In this document: positions 50,862-59,595 of the stretch, piece after piece
Layout: each line of letters starts with the position of its first letter
Numbering within the stretch: the stretch's first letter is position 1
From: Streptomyces canus
Lineage (GTDB): Bacteria; Actinomycetota; Actinomycetes; Streptomycetales; Streptomycetaceae
NCBI RefSeq assembly: GCF_041435015.1
Contig: NZ_CP107989.1
Coordinates: forward strand, 5,580,001 to 5,644,000
Direction: 5' to 3'
Length of the DNA: 64,000 bases
Made by a program: the position numbers and the translations under genes
Notes under the pieces: model-generated
What the model saw: the letters and a program-made list of their open reading frames with translations, nothing else
Database searches by the model: none
What the model was told of the DNA's origin: nothing

Positions 50862-51761
50862 TCAGGGCCGGTCCTCGGCGAGCTCGGCCAGCCGGCGCAG
50901 GTGGGGGCCGTACTCCGGGTCGGCGAGCGCGGCGGCGAACTGGGCCGTGAGGTAGGCCAGCGGATTGCCGGTGTCGTACCAGCGGCCCTGGATGACCTGG
51001 CCGTAGACGGCCTTGCTGCTCGCGTAGGCGTTGATGGCGTCCGTCAGGTAGATCTCGCCGGTCCGGTGCTCGTACCAGCGCTCGGTCTGGCTGCGCAGCT
51101 CCTCGATGATGCCGGGGGTGACGACATAGCCGCCGATGGCCGCGTAGGCGGAGGGCGCGTCCTGCGGCTTCGGCTTCTCGACCAGGCCGGTGATGCGCAG
51201 CAGCCCGTCACCGAGGTCCTCCTTGACCCGGGGCACGCCGTAGCGCTGCGAGTCGGCCGGGTCCATCGGCAGCAGGGCGAGGACCGGGCAGCTGGTCGCC
51301 TCGTAGGCGCGGATCAGCTGCTGGGCGCGCGGGACCTCGGCCACGAAGACGTCGTCCGGCCACAGGACCAGGACCGGCTCGTCGCCGACGTTGCGTGCGG
51401 CGTTGAGGACGGGAGTGCCGTTGCCGTACGGGCCGTGCTGGTCGAGATAGGTGATGTGCCCGAGCCGGGAGAGCTCGCCGACCTCCTCCACGGCGTCCGC
51501 GTAGGCCGTCTTGCCGTCCGCCCGCAGCTGTGCGACGAGGGTCGGATTGGGGCGGAAGTGGTCCTGGATCAGGCCCTTGCCGCCGGAGACGACGATGGTG
51601 ATGTCGGTGATGCCGGACGCCACCAGTTCCCGGACGGTGTGCTCGATGACCGGCTTGTCGCCGACCGGCAGCATCTCCTTCGGGATCGCCTTCGTCAGCG
51701 GCAGGAGACGGGATCCCAGCCCCGCCGCGGGGATGACCGCCCTGCGGATCGTCGTTGCCAT
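50862..51761 (-). CDS. galU: UTP-glucose-1-phosphate uridylyltransferase
   Basis: 299 residues. AVIPAAGLGSRLLPLTKAIP with KEMLPV is the nucleotide-binding loop, and VLVLWPDDVF, EKPKP and GRWYDTGNPLAYL are GalU-specific. It makes UDP-glucose for cell-wall and trehalose/glucosylglycerate synthesis, including the otsA and gpgS steps in this window. GAAGGGGA precedes the ATG. Confidence 0.95.
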   Translation of the reverse strand: MATTIRRAVIPAAGLGSRLLPLTKAIPKEMLPVGDKPVIEHTVRELVASGITDITIVVSGGKGLIQDHFRPNPTLVAQLRADGKTAYADAVEEVGELSRLGHITYLDQHGPYGNGTPVLNAARNVGDEPVLVLWPDDVFVAEVPRAQQLIRAYEATSCPVLALLPMDPADSQRYGVPRVKEDLGDGLLRITGLVEKPKPQDAPSAYAAIGGYVVTPGIIEELRSQTERWYEHRTGEIYLTDAINAYASSKAVYGQVIQGRWYDTGNPLAYLTAQFAAALADPEYGPHLRRLAELAEDRP

Positions 51762-51861
51762 GAAATCCCCTTCGCCGAAGACACCGAATGTGCCGAACAT
51801 CCGGTCCTGTGTCCAGGAGACGTTTCCCGTCAGCCCGTCCCGGAAGCGCCGGTTTCGAGCC

Positions 51862-54384
51862 CTACGCCTCGTCCGCCAGCTCCGCCACCCCGGTCACCCG
51901 GTGCAGCGGATACGTGCGGACCTCGTCCGCGGTGTGGTCGTAGGCCGTGACGAAGCCGCCCTCGACGCGGACGGGGGCGATGAGGCGTTGGCTGGCGGCA
52001 CCCTCGGCGTTGACGTAGCCGATCCACAGGGCCTCGCCGGTGAGGACGGCGGCCTGCATGGTGGCGAGGGTCTCGGCGGAGTTGGTGCGGGGGAGCTCGC
52101 CGGTGGCGGGCGGGGGCCGGTCGGTCTGTCTGCGGGGGGTCGTCGAGGCCAGGTCACCTGCGCGGATCGCCCGGATCGCGGCCGACAGGAGTGTCGCGTC
52201 GGGGATCGGGGGGCCGTCCGGGACGGGTTCGGGGGCCGTGCGGGGCGGGGTGCGGTGGGCGTGGGCGCGGGTGATCAGGACATCGCCCTCCGCGGACTCG
52301 GCGGCCGGGGCGAAGCCCATCGCGCGCAGGCCGTCCAGCAGTGACGCCGGGTCGGTCTGCGCGGCCAGCACGGTCGGGGCCAGGCGGCGCAGGCGCAGGC
52401 CCGCGGCGCGCTTGTCGGCGAGGATCTCGTTGAGGATGGCTTCGTCGTCGCAGCGGACGTAGGCGGAGGCCGCGCCGACCCTGAGGTGACCGTGCCTGCG
52501 CGCCACGTCGTCGATGAGGTACGTCAGTGGCTGCGGCACCGGCGTCCGCGCGTGCGCGGCGAGGAAGGCGTGCAGGTCGGAGGCGGACTGGCCGGCGTCC
52601 AGAGCACGGCGTACCGAGCCGGGGGTGAAGCGGTAGACCGTCGCCCCGCCCTTCGACTCCACGTCGGCCAGCACGTCCAGCACCTCGGCCAACGACCGCT
52701 GCAAGGGGCCGGGGGCCACCGCGGTCAGGTCGGCCTGCAGCAGGACGTGGTCCAGCGGCTCGGGCAGCAACGGCGCGAGCAGCCGGGCGGCCGCGGCGGA
52801 CGCGGTGGCCTGCTCGGCGGGGGAGAGGGGTTCCGCGAGGGTGGGGCGATGGTGCACGGGCAGCTTGTCCCCGGGGCCCACCGGTGCCTGGGCCGGCGAC
52901 TTCGGCGCGGTCGCGCCGAGCAATGCCCGTCCGTGCCCCGACAGCGCCCCCCGTCCGGTCACTCCCAGCAGCTCAGCCTCCGCCAGCGTCCACTCGGCGA
53001 GCCGTGACCGCAGGTCGTCCTCGCGCTGCGGCCCCCGCAGCGGACGCTCCCAGCGCAGCCGGGCCAGCACCGACTCCTTCGACGGCGACGCCCCTTCCGG
53101 CAGCCCCGCCAGCAGCGTCAGCACCCGGTGTCGTACCTCTGGCGCCGCACTGCGGTCGAGCCCCGGGCCCAGCGTCGACAGCGTGCGTTCCTTCGCGTCC
53201 CGGCCGCCCACCACGCCGGACACCCGCGTCGCCGTCAGCCACGCCTCCGCCAGGCGGGCCCAGCGCTGTGCCGCGGGCTGCTCCAGCCACTCGTCGTGGG
53301 CCGGGGTCGCCGCGTACCGTTCGTCCGCCTCGCCGTCGGAGGCCAGCAGGCCCGCCGCGTACGCCAGCTCGACCCAGAACGCGGCGACCGGTTCCGCCAC
53401 GTCCAGGGCGACGGCCGTGCGCTTGAGGTCGCGGACGCTGAGGCCGCCCGCCCGCAGCACCGCGGGCCCGCCCTCGTCCCAGTCCTTCAGCAGCTCCTCG
53501 ACGGTCGCGAGCGCGGTGTACGCCTGCCCGGCCGCCGTCGCGTCCACCACCTGTGGACGGTGCGTCGCCGCGGGCTCGACGGCCGGCGGCAGCGGCTCCA
53601 CCGCGCGGTGCGCACGGCCGCCGCGCAGATGCAGGGCCACTTCCCGCGGGAGGACGACCGTCCCGGGCGCCGTCGGCACCAGCAGCCCCAGGTCCAGCAG
53701 GCGCCGCAGATGGGCCGCAGGGTCGGCGGTGACCTGGCCGTACGGCGGGCCCCACACCAGCCGGGTGAGCACCTCCCGCGACTCCTCCGAGAGCTCGGCG
53801 AGCAGCGCGGACATCCGCTTGCGGTCCGTGAACAGGGCCGTCAGCGACGCCAGCGCCGACACCGCGTCGTGGGTCGAGCCGAGCCCCGTCGCCGTCACGA
53901 TGTCCTGGATGCGGCCCGGCGACATCCCCGCCGTGGCCTCCTGCACGGTCGGCCCGAGCCCGGTCGGCGACGGATGCTGCGGCGAGGGCGCGAGCAGCTC
54001 ACGGGCGGTGCGCACCAGCCGCAGCCGGTCGTCGTCGCCCCACACCAGGGCCTGCTCCCGCAGCGTGGCGAGGGCGCGGGGGAGCGCCGCCGAGACGGCC
54101 GGGTCGCCGCCGTCACCGGTCAGCAGCGCCCGCAGTTCCTCGTACGGCGCCGGGTCCGCGGCCACGGCCAGCGCCTCCGCCGTCTGCAGCGCGAAACGGT
54201 CCAGCCGCTCCAGCGCCCGCACCACCGACGCCCTCGTCCCGGCCCGGGTCGCGAGCTGGGTCAGGTCCGTGGGCACGGGGGTGATGAGGTCGGGGCGGGC
54301 ACGCAGAAGCGCGGCCAGGGAGGCGTCGTCCCTGGCCCGGAGCGCTTCCGCGAGGGAGCGCGGCGGTACGGCCGGGTTGCTCAT
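51862..54384 (-). CDS. Helicase_C_3/WYL-domain partner of XPB
   Basis: 840 residues. The long N-terminal region (1-540) is alpha-helical with winged-helix-like repeats; about 560-720 (PEPLDHVLLQADLTAVAPGP, HAFLAAHARTPVPQPLTYLI) is the Helicase_C_3 domain, and the C-terminus (ALWIGYVNAEGAASQRLIAP, VTAYDHTADEVRTYPLHRVT) is a WYL-type ligand-sensing fold. It has no helicase motifs. In actinobacteria it is found beside XPB, so it is probably a regulatory subunit in DNA repair. ATG start. Confidence 0.85.
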   Translation of the reverse strand: MSNPAVPPRSLAEALRARDDASLAALLRARPDLITPVPTDLTQLATRAGTRASVVRALERLDRFALQTAEALAVAADPAPYEELRALLTGDGGDPAVSAALPRALATLREQALVWGDDDRLRLVRTARELLAPSPQHPSPTGLGPTVQEATAGMSPGRIQDIVTATGLGSTHDAVSALASLTALFTDRKRMSALLAELSEESREVLTRLVWGPPYGQVTADPAAHLRRLLDLGLLVPTAPGTVVLPREVALHLRGGRAHRAVEPLPPAVEPAATHRPQVVDATAAGQAYTALATVEELLKDWDEGGPAVLRAGGLSVRDLKRTAVALDVAEPVAAFWVELAYAAGLLASDGEADERYAATPAHDEWLEQPAAQRWARLAEAWLTATRVSGVVGGRDAKERTLSTLGPGLDRSAAPEVRHRVLTLLAGLPEGASPSKESVLARLRWERPLRGPQREDDLRSRLAEWTLAEAELLGVTGRGALSGHGRALLGATAPKSPAQAPVGPGDKLPVHHRPTLAEPLSPAEQATASAAAARLLAPLLPEPLDHVLLQADLTAVAPGPLQRSLAEVLDVLADVESKGGATVYRFTPGSVRRALDAGQSASDLHAFLAAHARTPVPQPLTYLIDDVARRHGHLRVGAASAYVRCDDEAILNEILADKRAAGLRLRRLAPTVLAAQTDPASLLDGLRAMGFAPAAESAEGDVLITRAHAHRTPPRTAPEPVPDGPPIPDATLLSAAIRAIRAGDLASTTPRRQTDRPPPATGELPRTNSAETLATMQAAVLTGEALWIGYVNAEGAASQRLIAPVRVEGGFVTAYDHTADEVRTYPLHRVTGVAELADEA

Positions 54385-54517
54385 CCGACCAACGTTAGCG
54401 GGTCGCCTCCGGCGGCCGGGCCGAGCAGGTGAGGTCGGCGGGGGTGCGCGTCCCCGGGGGCGGTGCGCTAGTTTCGTCCCACGAGGGAGCCAATGCACCA
54501 ACCCCGGAGGGGACTTC

Positions 54518-55576
54518 GTGGGTATCGAGAGCGACCAGGTCGTCTACGAGTATCTGAGCCGCGTCGGAGACGTCGCGCAGCAGCGGCAGTTGCCGTCGTC
54601 CACCCGGATGAGACTCGTCTCGGAGTTGCGCAACGAGATCGACCGGCGGCGCGCCAAGGTCACCGTGGACTCGCCCGCCGCCGTCCGCCGGATCATCGCC
54701 AGGCTGGGCAGCCCCGACGAGGTGGTCAGCGCCGCCGGAGGCACGGCGGGCAGTGCCCCGCAGATGCCGGTCGTCTCGATGCCCGTACAGCGGGACCGGG
54801 AGCCGGAGGAGACCGAGCGGCCCAAGGGGCTGCGCAAGGTCGTCCCCCGGCCGCGCCCCGGGACCCCGCCGCAGCCCGCCCCGGCCGCCGATCGCGACAC
54901 GTCCCACGGGCCCCATCTGGCCGGCCTGGACGAGCTCGGCGACAGTGCGGCGCAGCCCGACTGGTGGCGGGTGGACAGCAGTCCCTTCGGGGTCGGCGAC
55001 AGCGTGCCGGGCTTCGTGGGCGGAGTGGAGATCCCGGAGCTGCTGAGGCCCCCGCCGCCCAAGGAGGAGCAGAAACCCGAGCCCCCGCCGGCCGTCGAAC
55101 AGGTGGCGCAGGCGCCGGTGGTGAAGGCCCGTACGGCCTGGTGGAGGCCGAAGACGGTCACGAAGGCCGCGGAACCGCTCGTCGAGGCCGTCCCGGCCCG
55201 CCGGCGCCCCTTCTCCCGGGCCGCGGGCTCCGGAGCCGGAGGCTGGAGCAATCCCCTCCTCCTGCTCGCCGCCGCCCTGCTCGTCGCCGGTGCCGTGCTC
55301 GGCAACCTGCTCGTCCTGGTCGTCGGCTGGCTCATCGCGTGGGCCTCGCGCCGGCTGACCGACACCGAGACCAAATGGGCCGTCGTGTTCCTGCCCGGTC
55401 TCTCGCTCACCGCGGGGCTCGTCTGGCTGTGGGGGCGGAACGAGGGCCGCTGGGGCGAGCCCATCGCCCAGGGCCACATGAACGACGCGATCTCCCAGAC
55501 GTGGCCATGGGTGGTGCGGGGCGCGGCCGTGGCGTCGGCGCTGTTCCTGGTGTGGCGCTCGCAGCGGCAGCGGTAG
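54518..55576 (+). CDS. Membrane protein with N-terminal HAAS-like helix bundle
   Basis: 352 residues. Residues 1-75 (VYEYLSRVGDVAQQRQLPSS, VSELRNEIDRRRAKVTVDSP, RRIIARLGSPDEVVSAAGG) resemble HAAS domains that precede membrane parts in regulatory proteins. A proline-rich cytoplasmic linker follows, and four hydrophobic segments lie at about 250-345. It could be a signalling or transport-regulating protein; no family name is certain. GTG start after GGAGGGGA. Confidence 0.75.
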   Translation: MGIESDQVVYEYLSRVGDVAQQRQLPSSTRMRLVSELRNEIDRRRAKVTVDSPAAVRRIIARLGSPDEVVSAAGGTAGSAPQMPVVSMPVQRDREPEETERPKGLRKVVPRPRPGTPPQPAPAADRDTSHGPHLAGLDELGDSAAQPDWWRVDSSPFGVGDSVPGFVGGVEIPELLRPPPPKEEQKPEPPPAVEQVAQAPVVKARTAWWRPKTVTKAAEPLVEAVPARRRPFSRAAGSGAGGWSNPLLLLAAALLVAGAVLGNLLVLVVGWLIAWASRRLTDTETKWAVVFLPGLSLTAGLVWLWGRNEGRWGEPIAQGHMNDAISQTWPWVVRGAAVASALFLVWRSQRQR

Positions 55577-55619
55577 ACCGCGGAAATCCGGTGTCTGCGG
55601 GCCCCGCCGCCCGGGCACA

Positions 55620-56273
55620 ATGGCCCATATGGCCTCTGCGAGCATCACCGCCCCGACCGTCGGCTTCGACCTCGACATGACGCTGATCGACTCCCGCCCC
55701 GGCATCCGCGCCTGCTGGGTGGAGCTGTCGGAGCGGACGGGGACGTACGTCGACGCCGACCTGGTGGTCACGCGGCTCGGGCCGCCGCTGGAGGAGGAGA
55801 TGGCGTACTGGTTCCCGGCGGACCGCATCCCGGCCATGTCGGACCTCTACCGCGAGCTCTACCCGTCGTACGCCATCACCGGCACCCTGGCGATGCCCGG
55901 CGCCCGCGAGGCCATAGGCGCCGTACAGGCGGCCGGCGGGCGGGCGATCGTCGTGACGGCCAAGTGGGAGCCCAACGCCGAGCTGCACATGGAGCACCTG
56001 GGCATGGAGCCGGACGCGGTGATCGGCAACCTGTGGGCCGAGCAGAAGGGCGAGGCGCTGCGCGAGCACGGCGCGCGGGTGTACGTCGGCGACCACACCG
56101 GCGATGTGCGCGGGGCGCGGATCGCCGAGGCGCTCTCGGTCGCGGTGCCCACGGGACCGTGCACCGCCGAAGAACTGAGCGAGGCCGGGGCCGATGTCGT
56201 CCTCGGAGATCTCACCGAGTTCCCGGGGTGGTTTTCGGACTATCGTCCCGGTTATCGGCCGGCCCGCGCTTGA
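55620..56273 (+). CDS. HAD-superfamily hydrolase
   Basis: 217 residues. Motif I GFDLDMTLIDSR (about residues 15-26) has the two catalytic aspartates; IVVTAKWEPN is motif II, and YVGDHTGDVRGAR motif IV. The cap (about 35-90) is the small helical type of phosphoglycolate phosphatase-like enzymes. The substrate is unknown. ATG at 55620 or 55629. Its last 22 bp overlap the convergent gene at 56252. Confidence 0.88.
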   Translation: MAHMASASITAPTVGFDLDMTLIDSRPGIRACWVELSERTGTYVDADLVVTRLGPPLEEEMAYWFPADRIPAMSDLYRELYPSYAITGTLAMPGAREAIGAVQAAGGRAIVVTAKWEPNAELHMEHLGMEPDAVIGNLWAEQKGEALREHGARVYVGDHTGDVRGARIAEALSVAVPTGPCTAEELSEAGADVVLGDLTEFPGWFSDYRPGYRPARA

Positions 56274-56500
56274 CGCCTTCCCGCCGCGACCGATTGCAGC
56301 ACGCCCGCACCGGCCACCACGAACCCGACGGCCATGAGCATGCTCAATCCGAACATGTACGTCGGAAAAGGCGTCGTTCCGAGCAGGAACGGGGCCACGG
56401 TGACCAGAGTGGCCACCGCACCGATGAAGAAGACGATGGCTCCGGCACGGATCAGTCGGTCACCGGGAGCGGCGGAATTCGGTTGGGTTTTGTCACGCAC
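56252..56500 (-). CDS. Small membrane protein
   Basis: 82 residues from the GTG at 56500. Two membrane helices (about 19-41 and 47-69: GAIVFFIGAVATLVTVAPFL and FGLSMLMAVGFVVAGAGVL) and a basic tail (GRRQARAGR). No family is recognised, though similar two-helix proteins are common in Streptomyces. A TTG 33 bases upstream is a weaker start. The 3' end overlaps the HAD gene. Confidence 0.65.
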   Translation of the reverse strand: MRDKTQPNSAAPGDRLIRAGAIVFFIGAVATLVTVAPFLLGTTPFPTYMFGLSMLMAVGFVVAGAGVLQSVAAGRRQARAGR

Positions 56501-56663
56501 CGGACCAGGGTAGTTCCCTGCGCGAAGGAACAACCGGGCGACGTCTTGTCACCGGCCTGAAGACCATTAGCCTGGGAACCGGCGGGTCCCGACGACCCGC
56601 CCCAGTGCTATCAAGAGCCGTTTCAGAAGCAGTTTTCCGACGAGTACGAGGACGAGGACAGAC

Positions 56664-57047
56664 GTGCCTACCGGCAAGGTCAAGTGGTTCAACAGTGAGA
56701 AGGGCTTCGGCTTTCTCTCCCGCGACGACGGCGGTGACGTCTTCGTCCATTCCTCCGTCCTCCCTGCCGGAGTCGAGACGCTGAAGCCCGGACAGCGGGT
56801 GGAGTTCGGGGTGGTCGCCGGGCAGCGCGGTGACCAGGCCCTTTCGGTGGCCGTCCTCGACCCGACCCCATCGGTCGCGGCGGCGACGCGCAAGAAGCCG
56901 GACGAACTGGCCTCCATCGTCCAGGATCTGACGACCCTTCTGGAGAACATCACGCCGATGCTGGAGCGCGGCCGCTACCCCGACAAGGCGGCCGGCGGAA
57001 AGATCGCCGGTCTCCTGCGAGCGGTCGCCGACCAACTCGACGTGTAG
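56664..57047 (+). CDS. Cold-shock-domain protein with C-terminal extension
   Basis: 127 residues. The cold-shock domain spans 1-67 with RNP1 KGFGFL and RNP2 VFVHSS. A further 60 residues, rich in helix (ELASIVQDLTTLLENITPML), are absent from classic Csp proteins. The domain should bind single-stranded RNA or DNA; the tail may mediate dimerisation or partner contact. GTG start. It is translationally coupled to a membrane protein gene: its TAG shares a base with the next GTG. Confidence 0.9.
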   Translation: MPTGKVKWFNSEKGFGFLSRDDGGDVFVHSSVLPAGVETLKPGQRVEFGVVAGQRGDQALSVAVLDPTPSVAAATRKKPDELASIVQDLTTLLENITPMLERGRYPDKAAGGKIAGLLRAVADQLDV

Positions 57048-57505
57048 TGCACGAGACACGGGCCGAGGCGCCGTCCCCTCAACTGCTGGAACAGGTCCGG
57101 CGGCAGCGGCGCCACACCCTGGAACTGCTCACGGTGTGCGCCGTGGGCCTGGTCCCGTGGACGATCCTGCTGGCGGCCACGCTGCCCAGCGGCTACACGG
57201 TCCGCCAGTGGCGCACCACCTGGGTCGGCTTCGACATCCTGCTCCTGCTGGCGATGGCCGCCACGGCCCTGCTCGGCTGGCGCCGCCACCGGGGGGTCGT
57301 GGTGGCGGCCGTGTCGACGGGTGCCCTGCTGGTCTGCGACGCGTGGTTCGACGTGTCGCTGGCCCTGGGCACCCCGGACGTCTGGTGGTCGGCGGCACTG
57401 GCGGTGTGCGTGGAACTGCCGCTCGCCGGCTTCCTGATCCACCGAGTCCTGGGAATGCTGAAACTGGCCCAATGGCCGAGCGCCCCGCAGGAACGCGTCA
57501 GGTGA
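57047..57505 (+). CDS. Integral membrane protein
   Basis: 152 residues with four predicted membrane helices (about 25-47, 60-79, 87-109, 112-134) and short loops. The first base of its GTG is the last base of the cold-shock gene's stop. It ends 7 bp inside the convergent mqnD gene. No function is recognised. Confidence 0.75.
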   Translation: MHETRAEAPSPQLLEQVRRQRRHTLELLTVCAVGLVPWTILLAATLPSGYTVRQWRTTWVGFDILLLLAMAATALLGWRRHRGVVVAAVSTGALLVCDAWFDVSLALGTPDVWWSAALAVCVELPLAGFLIHRVLGMLKLAQWPSAPQERVR

Positions 57506-58346
57506 ACGACAACGCGTCGGGACCCAGAGCGGGCACAAGGCCTTCCGCGGCCGCCCGGGTCAGCAGCCCCCGAATCGCCGCATATCCGTCTTCCCCGAGG
57601 TCCGCGGTGAACTCGTTGACGTACAAACCAATGTGCTGATCGGCGACAGCGGGATCCATCTCCTGCGCGTGTTCCATGACATAAGGCCGGGAATTCTCGG
57701 GCTCGTCCCAAGCGGCCCGCACGGACGTACGGATGGACTCGGCGAGCGACTCCAGCCTCTGGGCACCGAGAGCGCGCTTGGCGATGATCGCCCCCAACGG
57801 AATCGGCAACCCCGTCGTCGACTCCCAGTGCTCGCCCATGTCCGCGAGCTTGTGCAGCCCGTAGTTCTGATACGTGAAGCGCGCCTCGTGAATGACGAGC
57901 CCCGCGTCCACGCGACCGTCCCGCACGGCCGGCATGATCTCGTGGAACGGCATCACGACGATCTTCCCGACCCCGCCCTCCAGGACGTCCGCCGCCCACA
58001 GCCGGAACAGCAGATACGCCGTCGACCTCTCGGACGGCACGGCGACGGTACGGCCCTTGAGATCCACGTCGGCCTCCCGCGTCAGCACCAGCGGCCCGCA
58101 CCCCCGCCCCAGCGCACCCCCGCAGGGCAGCAGCGTGTACTCGTCGAGGACGTACGGCAGCACGGCGTACGACACCTTCAGCACATCGAACTCACCGCGC
58201 TCCGCCATCCCGTTGGTGATGTCGATGTCGGCGAACGTCACGTCCAGCGAAGGCGCCCCCGGCACCCGGCCATGGGCCAGCGCGTCGAAGACGAACGTGT
58301 CGTTCGGGCAGGGCGAGTACGCGATCTGCAGCGGCTCAGTCGTCAT
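57498..58346 (-). CDS. mqnD: 1,4-dihydroxy-6-naphthoate synthase
   Basis: 282 residues. MqnD catalyses the fourth step of the futalosine route to menaquinone, ring closure from cyclic de-hypoxanthine futalosine. IAYSPCPNDTFVFDALAHGR is the N-terminal signature, DVLKVSYAVLPYVL follows, and AGLVIHEARFTYQNYGL and the helical C-terminus are typical of this periplasmic-binding-protein-like fold. It overlaps mqnB by 11 bp in the same direction, so the two are coupled. Confidence 0.94.
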   Translation of the reverse strand: MTTEPLQIAYSPCPNDTFVFDALAHGRVPGAPSLDVTFADIDITNGMAERGEFDVLKVSYAVLPYVLDEYTLLPCGGALGRGCGPLVLTREADVDLKGRTVAVPSERSTAYLLFRLWAADVLEGGVGKIVVMPFHEIMPAVRDGRVDAGLVIHEARFTYQNYGLHKLADMGEHWESTTGLPIPLGAIIAKRALGAQRLESLAESIRTSVRAAWDEPENSRPYVMEHAQEMDPAVADQHIGLYVNEFTADLGEDGYAAIRGLLTRAAAEGLVPALGPDALSFT

Positions 58347-59001
58347 GGTGTGTCCAACCCTCCAGTACGGGCGTCAGCTTCCCGAACCCCTCCGTCAGGG
58401 CCGTGAGCGCGTCGCCGATTCGCCAGGCGGCCCGGTCGCGCGGACCGATCGGATTGGAGACGGCCCGGATCTCCAGCACGGGCACCCCGTGCGCCCCGGC
58501 CGCCTCGGCGACCCCGAAGCCCTCCATGGCCTCGGCGAGGGCGGTGGGATGGCGTTCTCGCAGGGCGGTAGCGCGGGCGGCGGTACCGGTCACCGTGGAG
58601 ACGGTGAGCACGGCTCCGGCCCGGCCGCCGGTCGCGGCCACGGCGGCCCGTACGAGTGTTTCGGGCGGACGGTGGGTGACGACCCCGAACCCCAGCTCGG
58701 TCACCGGCACGAACCCCTCGGCGGTCTCGGCCCCGAGGTCGGCCGCGGTGATCTCGTCGGCGACGACGAGCGACCCGACCGGCGCGTGCGGCAGAAACCC
58801 GCCCGCGATCCCGGCGGAGACGACGAGGCCGTAGGGAGCCCCCTCCACAGTGGCCATGGTGAGCGCGGTGGCGGTGGAGGCGGCGGCGAGAGCGGGCCCG
58901 ACCCCCACGGCGACGACGTCGACGGACGACGCCGTGCCCTCGAACGCGCGGGCCACCGCGTCCCGTTCGACCGGGACGGCGGTGGCCACGAGGATGCGCA
59001 T
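58336..59001 (-). CDS. mqnB: Futalosine hydrolase
   Basis: 221 residues, purine-nucleoside phosphorylase-like. ILVATAVPVERDAVARAFEG, VVAVGVGPALAA, LVVSAGIAGGFLPHAPVGSL and AMEGFGVAEAA (with the active-site glutamate) match MqnB. It splits hypoxanthine from futalosine, two steps before MqnD. ATG start. It overlaps mqnD, making an mqnB-mqnD operon. Confidence 0.94.
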   Translation of the reverse strand: MRILVATAVPVERDAVARAFEGTASSVDVVAVGVGPALAAASTATALTMATVEGAPYGLVVSAGIAGGFLPHAPVGSLVVADEITAADLGAETAEGFVPVTELGFGVVTHRPPETLVRAAVAATGGRAGAVLTVSTVTGTAARATALRERHPTALAEAMEGFGVAEAAGAHGVPVLEIRAVSNPIGPRDRAAWRIGDALTALTEGFGKLTPVLEGWTHHDD

Positions 59002-59020
59002 CAGCTACGGCTCCGACGGA

Positions 59021-59524
59021 TCAGTAGTCGGAGTTCTCCAGCTTGAAGTTCCACACGCCCTTGTAATCCTTGCTCTGGCCCGAGGTCGTCTTGTCCTGCT
59101 CGACGATGCTGATGTACAGCGTCTTCTGCGGGGCCTGGCCCTGCTGCTGGGCGAAGAGGTCGACGCCGTCGAAGGAGTAGTACGACTTCTTGTACACGTA
59201 GGTCATCTGCTGGCCGTTGATCCACAGGGCCCAGCCGGTGTCCGCGATCTTCTGGTCGACGCCGACGCGCAGGGTCTCGCTCTGCTTGACCTTGATCGTC
59301 TTGACGTCGCCCTTCTCCAGGGCGCACTTGGCGACCTTGGCCTGGCCGAGGTCGTTGCCGTCGTCGTAGCAGACGGCCTCGGAGCTCACCGAGGTCGAAC
59401 CGACCGTGACGGTGACGCGCGGCGTCGGCTTGTCGCAGGCCGACAGGACGAGCAGTCCGGCGGAAACGAGGCCGGCGGCGGCGACGGCACGGCGGCGTCG
59501 CACATCGGATTGCAGCGTGGTCAT
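59021..59524 (-). CDS. DUF2771 lipoprotein
   Basis: 167 residues. The signal peptide ends in the lipobox VLSAC (cysteine near residue 30). The mature domain contains a probable Ig-like strand pattern (TVTVGSTSVSSEAVCYD, WALWINGQQMTYVYKKSYYS) and two further cysteines. This is the DUF2771 family of actinobacterial surface lipoproteins, unknown function. ATG start. It lies upstream of mqnB in the same direction, 19 bp away. Confidence 0.82.
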   Translation of the reverse strand: MTTLQSDVRRRRAVAAAGLVSAGLLVLSACDKPTPRVTVTVGSTSVSSEAVCYDDGNDLGQAKVAKCALEKGDVKTIKVKQSETLRVGVDQKIADTGWALWINGQQMTYVYKKSYYSFDGVDLFAQQQGQAPQKTLYISIVEQDKTTSGQSKDYKGVWNFKLENSDY

Positions 59525-59595
59525 GACGGAAGGCTATCTGGCACGTCCTACGGTCCCCTTATGCGGGGTACGGCGTGCCGTGCGTCGGCGGCGGG

